Assembly: GCF_035581345.1 (NCBI RefSeq)
Contig: NZ_CP141608.1
Coordinates: 372,001 to 436,000, forward strand
DNA: 64,000 bases
Origin: Pseudomonas sp. JQ170C
GTDB lineage: Bacteria > Pseudomonadota > Gammaproteobacteria > Pseudomonadales > Pseudomonadaceae
Reading direction: 5' to 3'
Part shown: positions 55,406 to 63,757 of the stretch, piece by piece
Layout: each line of letters opens with the position of its first letter
Position numbering within the stretch: position 1 is the first letter of the stretch
Made by a program: the position numbers and the translations under genes
Notes under the pieces: generated by a model
What the model saw: the letters and a program-made list of their open reading frames with translations, nothing else
Databases searched by the model: none
Told to the model about the DNA's origin: nothing

Positions 55406-57223
55406 ATGTCTGCTGGTTGGCTGCGCGCGTGTGCGCTGGTAATGATAGGACTGTTCAGTGGCGCCGCGCTGGCCAAGGACAAAACCCCGACGGCGATTGT
55501 CGTCGGCGGTGGCCTGGCCGGCCTTACGGCTGCCTATGAGCTGCAGGGCAAAGGCTGGCAAGTCACGGTGCTTGAAGCCAAGTCGGGCATGGGCGGGCGC
55601 TCGGGCCTGGCCACCAGCGAGTGGATCGGCAACAGCAAGGCCCAGCCGGTCCTCAACCAGTACCTGGACAGCTTCAAGATCACCACGCTGCCGGCGCCGG
55701 AATTCGTGCGAACGCCGGGTTACCTGATCGACGGCGAGTACTTCACCGCCGCTGACCTGGCCACCAAGCAACCGGCCACGGCCGAAGCGCTCAAGCGCTA
55801 CGAAAAGACCCTGGATGATCTGGCGCGCTCGATCGACGATCCGCAGAACCCGGCGGCCAACAGCACACTGTTTGCCCTCGACCAATTGAACGTGTCGACC
55901 TGGCTGGACAAGCTGCAACTGCCGACTACCGCTCGCCAACTGGTGAATCAGCAGATCCGCACCCGCTACGACGAGCCTTCGCGTTTGTCGCTGCTGTACT
56001 TCGCCCAGCAGACCCGTGTCTACCGTGGCGTCAGCGATCGTGACCTGCGCGCCGCTCGCCTGCCTGGTGGCAGCCCGGTGCTGGCCCAGGCCTTCGTCAA
56101 GCAGCTCAAAACCATCAAGACCAGCTCGCCGGTCAGCGCCATTGTCCAGGAAAAGGACGGCGTCACCGTCAAGGTCGGTAGCGTCGGTTACCAGGCTGAC
56201 TACGTCGTGTTGGCGGTCCCCCTGCGTGCCCTGTCGAAGATCCAGATGACCCCGGGCCTGGACAGCCAGCACCTGGCGGCGCTCAAGGGCACCAACTACG
56301 GCTGGCGCGACCAGCTGCTGCTCAAGTTCAAGACCCCGGTCTGGGAGCCACGCGCCCGCATGTCTGGCGAGATCTTCAGCAACGCCGGCCTCGGCATGCT
56401 GTGGATCGAGCCTGCGCTCAAGGGCGGCGCCAACGTTGTGATCAATCTGTCGGGCGACAACGCCCGCTTGCTGCAGGCGTTTGGTGACAAGCAGATGGTC
56501 GATCAGGTGCTGATCCGCCTGCATGCGTTTTATCCACAGGCCCGTGGTTCCTTCACCGGCTACGAAGTACGCCGCTACAGCACAGACGCTGGCATGGGTG
56601 GTGCGTATCTGGCTTACGGCCCAGGCCAGATCAGCAAGTACTGGCGCCTGTGGGAGCGCCCGGTGCAGCGTGTAGCCTTCGCCGGCGAGCACACCGACGC
56701 CCTGTACCCAGGCACCCTGGAAGGCGCCCTGCGCAGTGGCCAGCGCGCCGCTAGCCAGGTCCAGGACCTGGCGGCAGGCAAGTCCTTCGACCCGGCCAAG
56801 GCTGCAGCGGTTGCGGGTGCAGCAGGTGCTGCGGGTGCCGCAGCAGCGGCGAGCAAGGGCAACTTCTTCAGCAATATGTTTGGTGGTTCGTCCGACAAGC
56901 CAGCCAAGGCAGCAGAGCCTGCGAAGCAGGACGAGGCCAAGCCAGGCTTGTTCAAGCGTATTTTCGGTGGTGATGAGAAGCCGGTTGAGAAGCCTGCGGC
57001 CAAGCCGGTCGAGCCTGCGGCCACCCCTGCTGTGGCACCGGCCGCGCCAGTCGCGCCAGTGGCCAAGCAAGAACCGGTCAAGGCAGCGCCTGCCAAGGCC
57101 GCAGCCGCCAAGCCTGCGCCGGTGAAAAAGCCGGTTGCCAAGGCTGAGCAGGCGCAAAAGACGGCTGCCAAGCCGGCGCCGGTCAAGAAGCCTGTGGCCA
57201 ATACCCAGGCCAAGGCGCAGTAA
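55406..57223 (+). CDS. FAD-dependent amine oxidase family protein with Lys/Pro/Ala tail
   Basis: 605-residue exported flavoprotein. A signal peptide (ACALVMIGLFSGAALA, cleavage near residue 23) is followed by the FAD-binding AIVVGGGLAGLTAAYELQGK motif and GGRSG. The C-terminal FAD signature GEHTDALYPGTLEGALRSGQ lies near residue 430. Residues about 465-605 are low-complexity, Ala-rich and then KPA/KPV-rich repeats (EKPAAKPVEPAATP, KPAPVKKPVA). Monoamine oxidase-like proteins of this group vary in substrate; none can be assigned. It is divergent from bioA. Confidence 0.88.
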   Translation: MSAGWLRACALVMIGLFSGAALAKDKTPTAIVVGGGLAGLTAAYELQGKGWQVTVLEAKSGMGGRSGLATSEWIGNSKAQPVLNQYLDSFKITTLPAPEFVRTPGYLIDGEYFTAADLATKQPATAEALKRYEKTLDDLARSIDDPQNPAANSTLFALDQLNVSTWLDKLQLPTTARQLVNQQIRTRYDEPSRLSLLYFAQQTRVYRGVSDRDLRAARLPGGSPVLAQAFVKQLKTIKTSSPVSAIVQEKDGVTVKVGSVGYQADYVVLAVPLRALSKIQMTPGLDSQHLAALKGTNYGWRDQLLLKFKTPVWEPRARMSGEIFSNAGLGMLWIEPALKGGANVVINLSGDNARLLQAFGDKQMVDQVLIRLHAFYPQARGSFTGYEVRRYSTDAGMGGAYLAYGPGQISKYWRLWERPVQRVAFAGEHTDALYPGTLEGALRSGQRAASQVQDLAAGKSFDPAKAAAVAGAAGAAGAAAAASKGNFFSNMFGGSSDKPAKAAEPAKQDEAKPGLFKRIFGGDEKPVEKPAAKPVEPAATPAVAPAAPVAPVAKQEPVKAAPAKAAAAKPAPVKKPVAKAEQAQKTAAKPAPVKKPVANTQAKAQ

Positions 57224-57237
57224 GGCGTTTATCGCTG

Positions 57238-57284
57238 TCGCGGGGCAAGCCCGCTCCTACGTTAGGAGCAGGCTTGCCCCGCGA
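57238..57284. repeat. REP element pair, copy 7
   Basis: TCGCGGGGCAAGCCCGCTCC and an imperfect inverted copy (AGGAGCAGGCTTGCCCCGCGA) 14 bases after the amine oxidase stop. Confidence 0.9.
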
Positions 57285-57438
57285 AATCTTCACCACCTTC
57301 CCCTGCAGTTAATGTTTTCTTAATGGCGTTGTTTCACAGTACTGATCGTTTTTCTCGATATATCAAGGCAAAATTTTCCGCTTTAATTCGATATTTAACG
57401 CGTTAGTCTGTGCACAGTTCTTACAGGGAAACACGGCA
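57285..57438 (+). promoter_or_regulatory. AT-rich promoter region of the cytochrome b561 gene
   Basis: A 154-bp gap that is much more AT-rich than its surroundings (TTTTTCTCGATATATC, TTTAATTCGATATTTAAC). It ends with ACAGGGAAAC, a ribosome site, before the ATG. A promoter for the b561-yceI unit is expected here; I cannot fix the -10 and -35 boxes. Confidence 0.45.
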
Positions 57439-57990
57439 ATGCAACTGCGTAATTCGTCTTCTCGTTACGGCTTCGTCAGCATCTTCATGCACTGGGGTGT
57501 CGCACTGGCAGTCTTTGGACTGTTCGGGCTGGGCTTGTGGATGATGGGGCTGGACTACTACAGCCCGTGGCGCAAAGACGCTCCCGACCTGCACAAGAGC
57601 ATTGGCCTGGTCCTGCTGGCAGTGATGCTGCTTCGCGTGCTGTGGCGCTTCATCAGCCCGCCGCCACCAGCCTTGCCCAATCACGGCAAATTGACCCGCG
57701 TCGCCTCCAAGGCCGGGCATGGTCTGCTCTACCTGGGTTTGTTCGCCGTGATGATCGCCGGCTACATGATCTCGACCGCCGATGGCGTCGGCATCCCGGT
57801 GTTCGGCCTGTTCGAGGTGCCGGCCTTGGTCAGCAACCTGCCTGACCAGGCGGATGTCGCCGGTGAGATTCACTTTTACCTGGCCTGGGGCCTGGTGATT
57901 TTTGCCGGCCTGCATGGCCTGGCAGCCCTGAAACATCACTTTATCGACCGTGACGCGACCCTCAAGCGCATGCTGGGCCGCAAAGCTTGA
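57439..57990 (+). CDS. Cytochrome b561
   Basis: 183-residue four-helix membrane protein of the bacterial cytochrome b561 family (CybB-type). It binds two b-type haems and transfers electrons between quinones and other carriers. Likely haem ligands are in [16 protein letters not shown] near residue 20, [20 protein letters not shown] near 55 and the C-terminal [20 protein letters not shown] near 145-165. It is followed after 34 bases by yceI, a very common pairing. Confidence 0.93.
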   Translation: MQLRNSSSRYGFVSIFMHWGVALAVFGLFGLGLWMMGLDYYSPWRKDAPDLHKSIGLVLLAVMLLRVLWRFISPPPPALPNHGKLTRVASKAGHGLLYLGLFAVMIAGYMISTADGVGIPVFGLFEVPALVSNLPDQADVAGEIHFYLAWGLVIFAGLHGLAALKHHFIDRDATLKRMLGRKA

Positions 57991-58024
57991 TGTTCAACCT
58001 CAACTCCAAAAAGGATATAGACGC

Positions 58025-58603
58025 ATGTTGAAAAAGACTTTTGCCGCTCTGGCGCTCGGTACCGCACTGCTCTCGGCTGGCCAGGCCATGGCGGCAGACT
58101 ACAAGATCGACAAGGAAGGCCAGCATGCCTTCGTTGACTGGAAAATCAGCCACCTGGGCTACAGCTTCATCCACGGTACATTCCGCGATTTCGACGGTAC
58201 CTTCAGCTGGGATTCGGCCAAACCTGCCGACAGCAAGATCGCTGTCGACCTGAAAACCGCCAGCCTGTGGTCCAACCACGCCGAGCGTGACAAGCACATC
58301 GCCAGCGCCGACTTCCTCGACGTGAAGAAGTACCCACAAGCCAAGTTCGTTTCCACCAGCGTCAAGCCGACTGGCGACAAGACTGCTGACGTGACGGGCG
58401 ATCTGACCATGCACGGTGTGACCAAGCCTGTGACCTTCAAGGCTGTGTTCAACGGTGAAGGCAAGGATCCATGGGGCGGCGAGCGTGCCGGCTTCAACGC
58501 CAAGACCACCCTCAACCTGAACGACTTCGGCATCAAGGGCCCAGGCGCTACTTCGCAGACTCTGGACCTGGATATCTCGATCGAAGGCGTGAAGCAGAAG
58601 TAA
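58025..58603 (+). CDS. YceI family periplasmic protein
   Basis: 192-residue secreted protein of the YceI family. Signal peptide [23 protein letters not shown], cut before [20 protein letters not shown]. The fold is a lipocalin-like barrel that in a Thermus relative binds a polyisoprenoid quinone-type ligand. Family patterns [17 protein letters not shown] and [17 protein letters not shown] are intact. It forms an operon with cytochrome b561 and ends at a strong terminator. Confidence 0.95.
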   Translation: MLKKTFAALALGTALLSAGQAMAADYKIDKEGQHAFVDWKISHLGYSFIHGTFRDFDGTFSWDSAKPADSKIAVDLKTASLWSNHAERDKHIASADFLDVKKYPQAKFVSTSVKPTGDKTADVTGDLTMHGVTKPVTFKAVFNGEGKDPWGGERAGFNAKTTLNLNDFGIKGPGATSQTLDLDISIEGVKQK

Positions 58604-58624
58604 TCCGCGCTACGCACCAACAAA

Positions 58625-58656
58625 AACGCCGCCCCTAGGGGCGGCGTTCTTGTTTC
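58625..58656. terminator. Bidirectional terminator between yceI and rhlE
   Basis: AACGCCGCCCC and GGGGCGGCGTT form an 11-bp stem with almost no loop (CTAG centre). A CTTGTTT tail on the plus strand and GTTTTTG on the minus strand serve both convergent genes. Confidence 0.9.
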
Positions 58657-58669
58657 TGCGTTTGCTGGA

Positions 58670-60562
58670 TCAGCGATTGCGGGTCAGCAGTGCAGGCTTC
58701 TCGCCACGTGGGCGGCTTGGCAATTGCTCAAGCTGCTCGGCAGTCGGGAAACGGTCGATCTTCGACTCTTTGTGCATGATCTTCGGTTGCGGCTGACCTT
58801 CACGCGGGTTGCGTACGGCCGGCTCGCCCGAGGCGCTGTCACTGCTCGGACGACGGTTGCGGCCACCACCACCGTCACGGCGCTGTTGGCCGCCAGTGCC
58901 GTTACGTGCGCCACCGCGTTTTTCGCCGTTGGCCGAGCCGCCGGTACCGGCGCCGCTGCGTGGGCCATTGTTACGGCCCTGGCCGCCACCGTTGTTACGA
59001 GGTTGACCGGTGCCGGCGCCGGCCTGGGCAGGTGCGCCCGGACGACGGTTGCGACCCTGGCCGCCCTTGTTCTGGTAAGGGCTGACGTAGTCGGCGCGGT
59101 TACCAAAGTTGTCCACGTCGTCATCCAGGAACTCTTCTGGATCACGGTTGGCCTGTGCGGGTGCTGCACCCGGCTGTGCGGATTGCGGCTGGCGTGGCTT
59201 CTTGTCGCGCGGTTTGCGGTCCTGGCGACCACCGGCGGATTTCTCCGCGGTTTTTTCCTTGTCTTTCTCGCGACCTTTTTCCTTGCCTTGATCCTTGCCC
59301 TTGTCCTTGCGACCGCCGTTGTTGGCATTGCTGCCATCGGCACGCTGGCCACGGCCGCCGCGCGGATTGTTCTGCGGACGTTCGCGCACTTCAGGTTTTT
59401 CGGCTTCAACCTTGGAGGCATCGAAGCCCATCAGGTCACCGTCCTGGATCTTCTGGCGCGTCACGCGCTCGATGCTCTTGAGCAGCTTTTCTTCGTCCGG
59501 GGCGACCAGCGAGATCGCCTCGCCGGAGCGACCGGCACGGCCAGTACGGCCGATGCGGTGTACGTAGTCTTCTTCGACGTTGGGCAGCTCGAAGTTGACC
59601 ACGTGCGGCAGCTGGTCGATGTCCAGGCCACGGGCGGCGATGTCAGTGGCGACCATGATGCGCACGGTGCCGGCCTTGAAGTCGGCCAGGGCCTTGGTGC
59701 GCGCGTTCTGGCTCTTGTTGCCGTGGATGGCGGCGGCGGTCAGGCCGTGCTTTTCCAGGTACTCGGCCAGGCGGTTGGCGCCGTGCTTGGTGCGGGTGAA
59801 CACCAGCACCTGTTCCCAGGCGCCCATGGTGATCAAGTGGGCCAGCAAGGCGCGCTTGTGGCTGGCTGGCAGGCGATACACACGCTGCTCGATGCGCTCG
59901 ACCGTGGTGTTCGGTGGCGTGACTTCGATGCGCTCGGGGTTGTGCAGCAGCTTGTCGGCAAGGTCGGTGATGTCTTTGGAGAAGGTCGCTGAGAACAGCA
60001 GGTTCTGGCGCTTGGCCGGCAACCGTGCGAGGACTTTCTTCACATCGTGGATAAAGCCCATGTCGAGCATGCGGTCGGCTTCATCCAGGACCAGGATTTC
60101 GACGTGGGACAGGTCGACGCTACCTTGGCCGGCGAGGTCCAGCAGGCGGCCCGGGCAGGCGACCAGCACGTCGACACCGCGGGACATGGCCTGAACCTGC
60201 GGGTTCATGCCGACGCCGCCGAAGATGCAGGCGCTGACGAAGTTCAGGTCGCGGGCATAGACTTTGAAGCTGTCATGCACCTGGGCGGCCAGTTCGCGCG
60301 TGGGCGTGAGCACCAGAACGCGCGGCTGGCGCGGGCCATGGCGCTGGGATTTGTCTGGGTGACCACCTGGGAACAGGCGCTCGAGGATTGGCAAGGCGAA
60401 ACCACCGGTTTTACCAGTACCTGTCTGGGCGGCGACCATCAGGTCGCGACCTTGCAACACGGCGGGAATGGCCCGCTGTTGCACCGGAGTGGGCTGGGTA
60501 TAGCCCGCTGCCTCGATGGCGCGGACTAGAGCCTCGGAGAGACCGAGGGAAGCAAAGGACAT
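58670..60562 (-). CDS. rhlE: DEAD-box ATP-dependent RNA helicase RhlE
   Basis: 630-residue RNA helicase. Core motifs are intact: [12 protein letters not shown] (motif I), VLTPTRELA (Ia), [13 protein letters not shown] (II, DEAD), FSATFS (III), and [13 protein letters not shown] (VI) near residue 340. After about residue 385 there is a 245-residue basic, Gly/Arg/Asn-rich disordered tail ([20 protein letters not shown], then [12 protein letters not shown]) closing with a conserved-looking [14 protein letters not shown] segment. P. putida RhlE helicases act in cold adaptation and RNA turnover; the tail likely drives RNA binding or condensation. A 224-bp leader precedes it, in which I see nothing definite. 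Confidence 0.93.
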   Translation of the reverse strand: MSFASLGLSEALVRAIEAAGYTQPTPVQQRAIPAVLQGRDLMVAAQTGTGKTGGFALPILERLFPGGHPDKSQRHGPRQPRVLVLTPTRELAAQVHDSFKVYARDLNFVSACIFGGVGMNPQVQAMSRGVDVLVACPGRLLDLAGQGSVDLSHVEILVLDEADRMLDMGFIHDVKKVLARLPAKRQNLLFSATFSKDITDLADKLLHNPERIEVTPPNTTVERIEQRVYRLPASHKRALLAHLITMGAWEQVLVFTRTKHGANRLAEYLEKHGLTAAAIHGNKSQNARTKALADFKAGTVRIMVATDIAARGLDIDQLPHVVNFELPNVEEDYVHRIGRTGRAGRSGEAISLVAPDEEKLLKSIERVTRQKIQDGDLMGFDASKVEAEKPEVRERPQNNPRGGRGQRADGSNANNGGRKDKGKDQGKEKGREKDKEKTAEKSAGGRQDRKPRDKKPRQPQSAQPGAAPAQANRDPEEFLDDDVDNFGNRADYVSPYQNKGGQGRNRRPGAPAQAGAGTGQPRNNGGGQGRNNGPRSGAGTGGSANGEKRGGARNGTGGQQRRDGGGGRNRRPSSDSASGEPAVRNPREGQPQPKIMHKESKIDRFPTAEQLEQLPSRPRGEKPALLTRNR

Positions 60563-60786
60563 GAGTAATCCTGTTCTTAGTGGGGGCTAAGCCCGATGGG
60601 ATAATCTTGCCTGGCGCGACGGGCATCGGGTGATGCTATCGCGTCCGGTCCAGCAGGGTCTTCAATGCGCATCCGGAGTGTGGCGGGCGGGCTTTTGGCC
60701 GCGCTGTCCTGCCGGTCGGGATGCCTTTTGCAAGGCCGAGCGTCCGGGCGTAAGCCTGGCGGGAAGGCCCGAGTATAACAGAGCAA

Positions 60787-61572
60787 TCAGGGCGTGCTGT
60801 GTTCCTGCTGCTCAACGGCCGTCCGAATGCTGTCTCCGGCGCCGCCATAGCGGGCGTTCAGGGCCGCATAGGCAGGTTCACGCTTGAAGCGGCGAAGCTC
60901 GGCGGCGAAGCGCTGAACCAGAAGATCCATGCCGACATTGCGGCGCACGGCCAGGTACTGGCTCTGGCGGCTGACCACCAGTGGCAGCTCGCTGATCTCC
61001 TGCTTCAGGCCCATGCTGTTGATCATGTAGCGCCCGACACGCCGGTCGGTGATCAGCAGATCAATGCGCCCTCGCTGCAGTTTGCCGAAGTTGGCTTCAT
61101 GGGTGGGCGCCGGTTCGCGGGTGAACAGCGGCGATTCGCTGAAGGCCGAGGCGTAGGTGTAGCCGGGGGAGGTGCCCACCGTCAGGCCGCGCAGGTCTTC
61201 AAGGCTGTTGATCGAGTGGGGGCGGGCGTTGGCGTAGAACAGTACGAATTCGACATCCGACAGGGGTTCGCTGGGGTAGTACAGCTGACTGTCGCGCTGC
61301 GCAGTCTGGAAAATATCCAGAACACCGTCGGCCAGGCCCTGCTCGACCATGGCCAGGCACCGCTTCCAGGGCAGGAACTGCCACTCCACTTCCACGCCCA
61401 GGCGCTTGAATACCTCGGCGGTGACCTCGTAGTCGATGCCTTTGGGCTCACCGTTCTCCAGGTACACGTAGGGCGCCCAGGGTTCGGTAACGATACGCAG
61501 TTTCTCGCCATGGGCCAGGGCACTCAGGCAAGTGAGGAGCAACGCGGTCAGGAGGCGGGCGAAATCAGGCAT
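60787..61572 (-). CDS. Periplasmic solute-binding protein, family 3 (orphan)
   Basis: 261-residue protein with a signal peptide (LLTALLLTCLSALAHG, cleavage near residue 22) and an amino acid-binding fold starting EKLRIVTEPWAPYVYLENGE. GIDYEVTAEVFKRLGVEVEW near residue 45 is the family pattern. No permease or ATPase genes are next to it, so it may serve a distant transporter or act as a sensor. It lies downstream of a putative glycosyltransferase gene and upstream of rhlE, same strand. Confidence 0.85.
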   Translation of the reverse strand: MPDFARLLTALLLTCLSALAHGEKLRIVTEPWAPYVYLENGEPKGIDYEVTAEVFKRLGVEVEWQFLPWKRCLAMVEQGLADGVLDIFQTAQRDSQLYYPSEPLSDVEFVLFYANARPHSINSLEDLRGLTVGTSPGYTYASAFSESPLFTREPAPTHEANFGKLQRGRIDLLITDRRVGRYMINSMGLKQEISELPLVVSRQSQYLAVRRNVGMDLLVQRFAAELRRFKREPAYAALNARYGGAGDSIRTAVEQQEHSTP

Positions 61573-61637
61573 GGCTGGAGATTACGACGTGTACACGGCT
61601 ATGGCTAGTGGACGTGCGCAATGCTCCAGCCCAAGCA

Positions 61638-62714
61638 TCAGTGATGTGATCGCTTTAACAGGGATTCGCGGACTGTGCCGTGCTTTTGCCCAAGGCTCAG
61701 GCGCATGCCGGGGTGTTCCAGCCACCGCTGAAGTTTTTTCTGGCACAGCGGGTGGCGGGCACTGGCGTTTTCCAGGGCTTTGTCCCACCAGGCGGATGCG
61801 CAGGCACGGTCAAACTCGTTGGGGTAGTCGTAGCAGCCGTACATCAGTTCACGCAGGAACTGGCGCTGCTCGGCGGGCAGAGTCAGGCTCAGCGCCTTGT
61901 AGCCCAGGCGTTGCAGGGCTGGGGGCTTGGGCAGTTGAGCGTTGACCCGCGCCACGTCCTGCAGGGCCTGGCAACTTAGTGGGGCATGCTGGTGCTTGGC
62001 CAACCAGGCCTGGACCTTGGCCCGGAACAGCTGCTTGCGGCTCCAGTAGTGGTGGATCAGGTCGGTGCACTGGTTGACGTGCATCCGGCGGTAGGCCGCG
62101 ACCGACAGGCAGAACTCCTCCAGGGTGTAGGCCCCGTTGGCGTGCGGGTAGTACGTGTCCATCAGGGCGATGGACTGATCGAGCAGGCCGGCGTCCTCCT
62201 GCATCAGGCCGATCACGCCGGAGTTGAGCAACGGCAAGTTGCGGTCGGCCAGACCGCGTGCTTCAAGCATCGGCGCCAGACTTTTGAACAATGGGCATTG
62301 GGGATCGTCGCCGTAATTGGCGCCGATGGCGTTGCACAGCAGGGTACCCGGCTGCACGCGGCGAAACAGCTCCATGGGCGATTGATGAAAGAAGGTGTCG
62401 GTGTCGATCAGTACGGCTTTGGCGTGGCTGGCCAGCACCTGGCGCAGGACCACATGCTTGCTGCGAAAGTGATAGCCGTAGGGCTGGTTCCAGGCTTCGC
62501 GGGTTGCGTCATCCAGGAGGTGGACGGTCACCGGCAGGTGCTGATAAGGCTCGGGGTTGTCACTGTAGACCTGGATGTCCAGGGCTTCATCAGGGGTTTT
62601 GCGCAAGTTGGCCAGGGCGCTGACGATGCTGAACTGCGCTTCTTGATGATAGGTGGGCGGCCCGAAGACCAGGTAGACAAGTTGCGGGCGGGCTGAGGCG
62701 TGGCCGTGGGTCAT
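61638..62714 (-). CDS. Putative glycosyltransferase (GT-A-like, DxD motif)
   Basis: 358-residue soluble protein. The N-terminus YLVFGPPTYHQEAQFSIVSA and KAVLIDTDTFFHQSPMELF near residue 95 resemble nucleotide-diphospho-sugar transferases, with DTD as a metal-binding motif. LLNSGVIGLMQEDAGLLDQS near 172 is also typical of such folds. No transmembrane segment or signal peptide. The partner and product are unknown; no polysaccharide genes adjoin. The start context is duplicated (62709-62720 and 62734-62745), giving an alternative out-of-frame ATG upstream. Confidence 0.65.
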   Translation of the reverse strand: MTHGHASARPQLVYLVFGPPTYHQEAQFSIVSALANLRKTPDEALDIQVYSDNPEPYQHLPVTVHLLDDATREAWNQPYGYHFRSKHVVLRQVLASHAKAVLIDTDTFFHQSPMELFRRVQPGTLLCNAIGANYGDDPQCPLFKSLAPMLEARGLADRNLPLLNSGVIGLMQEDAGLLDQSIALMDTYYPHANGAYTLEEFCLSVAAYRRMHVNQCTDLIHHYWSRKQLFRAKVQAWLAKHQHAPLSCQALQDVARVNAQLPKPPALQRLGYKALSLTLPAEQRQFLRELMYGCYDYPNEFDRACASAWWDKALENASARHPLCQKKLQRWLEHPGMRLSLGQKHGTVRESLLKRSHH

Positions 62715-62745
62715 GAATGCGCGTAAATCCGTAGGTCATGAATGC
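62709..62745. repeat. 12-bp direct repeat around the glycosyltransferase start
   Basis: GGTCATGAATGC occurs at 62709-62720 and again at 62734-62745, 25 bp apart. The first copy contains the start codon of the gene (minus strand); the second offers another ATG that is out of frame. Confidence 0.7.
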
Positions 62746-62746
62746 A

Positions 62747-62778
62747 GAAAAGGCCTTAGCGTAAGCCAAGACCTTTTC
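62747..62778 (-). terminator. Terminator after metF
   Basis: GAAAAGG (62747-62753) pairs with CCTTTTC (62772-62778), with inner pairing CTTA/TAAG. On the minus strand the right arm is followed by TGCATTC. It lies about 40 bp past the metF stop and ends the ahcY-metF transcript. Confidence 0.65.
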
Positions 62779-62818
62779 AGCAATCTGCAGCAATTGTTAC
62801 CAACGGTTTACAGGCCGA

Positions 62819-63664
62819 TCAGCGGGGCAACTTGAGGTTGTTCCAGATCGCCAAGCTAGGTTCGGCCTGGTTCAGCGTGTAGAAGTGAAGGCCCGGTGCG
62901 CCGCCTTGCAGCAGTTGTTCGCACATGCGGGTAATCACCTCTTCACCGAAGGCCTGGATGCTCTTGACGTCATCGCCGTAGGCTTCCAGCTGCTTGCGGA
63001 TCCAGCGCGGAATTTCGGCGCCACAGGCATCGGAAAAACGTGCCAGCTTGCTGTAGTTGGTGATCGGCATGATCCCCGGTACCACAGGAATGTTCACGCC
63101 CAGTTGCTGCGCACGCTCGACGAAGTAGAAGTAGCTGTCGGCGTTGAAGAAGTACTGGGTGATGGCACTGTCGGCACCGGCGTTGGCCTTGCGCACGAAG
63201 TTCTTCAGGTCATCCTCGAAGTTGCGCGCCTGGGGGTGCATCTCGGGGTAGGCGGCGACTTCGATATGGAAATGATCACCACTTTCCTGGCGGATGAACT
63301 CGACCAGCTCGTTGGCGTAACGCAGTTCGCCACTGGCCATGCCCATGCCCGAAGGCAGATCGCCACGCAGGGCGACGATACGCTGGATGCCGGCAGCCTT
63401 GTACTGGGTCAGCAGGCCGCGCAGGTCGTCCTTGCTGTCACCGACACACGACAGGTGCGGTGCGGCAGGCACTTTTACTTCGCTTTCCAGCTGCAGCACG
63501 GTGTTGAGGGTGCGGTCGCGGGTCGAACCACCGGCACCATAGGTGCAGGAGAAGAAGTCAGGGTTGTAGCTGGCCAACTGGCGGGCAGTGGCGAGCAGCT
63601 TTTCATGGCCAGCATCGGTCTTGGTCGGAAAGAACTCGAAGCTGTAACGACGCTCTTGTGACAT
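62819..63664 (-). CDS. metF: Methylenetetrahydrofolate reductase MetF
   Basis: 281-residue FAD enzyme that reduces 5,10-methylene-THF to 5-methyl-THF for methionine synthesis. SFEFFPTKTDAGHEKL at residues 8-23 carries the conserved Glu, FFSCTYGAGGSTRDRT is near 37, and FNADSYFYFVERA near 168. Length and sequence are typical. It follows ahcY on the same strand with a 93-bp gap filled by a palindromic repeat; the pair regenerates methionine from SAH. Confidence 0.97.
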   Translation of the reverse strand: MSQERRYSFEFFPTKTDAGHEKLLATARQLASYNPDFFSCTYGAGGSTRDRTLNTVLQLESEVKVPAAPHLSCVGDSKDDLRGLLTQYKAAGIQRIVALRGDLPSGMGMASGELRYANELVEFIRQESGDHFHIEVAAYPEMHPQARNFEDDLKNFVRKANAGADSAITQYFFNADSYFYFVERAQQLGVNIPVVPGIMPITNYSKLARFSDACGAEIPRWIRKQLEAYGDDVKSIQAFGEEVITRMCEQLLQGGAPGLHFYTLNQAEPSLAIWNNLKLPR

Positions 63665-63678
63665 AGAAGATTCTCTTC

Positions 63679-63752
63679 AGCGGCAAGCTACAAGCTGCAA
63701 GCGTCAAGTAGAAGCGACATGAGTCGCTTGCTGCTTGACGCTTGCAGCTACC
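63679..63752. repeat. Second-family palindromic repeat, copy d
   Basis: AGCTGCAAGCGTCAAG (63693-63708) is exactly complementary to CTTGACGCTTGCAGCT (63734-63749). Inside lies a second stem, AAGCGAC/GTCGCTT around ATGA. It fills the space between ahcY and metF and would form a very stable RNA hairpin in the shared transcript. Confidence 0.88.
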
Positions 63753-63757
63753 AACTA

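Noticed and set aside
61573..61631. Inverted GGCTGGAG/CTCCAGCC between the glycosyltransferase-like and binding protein genes
   Set aside because: Long spacer and no T run, so neither a convincing terminator nor an operator.
63665..63757. Structured RNA between ahcY and metF considered as an SAH riboswitch
   Set aside because: The structure is a simple nested palindrome that matches the second repeat family elsewhere in the window; a true SAH riboswitch would be upstream of ahcY, beyond the right edge.
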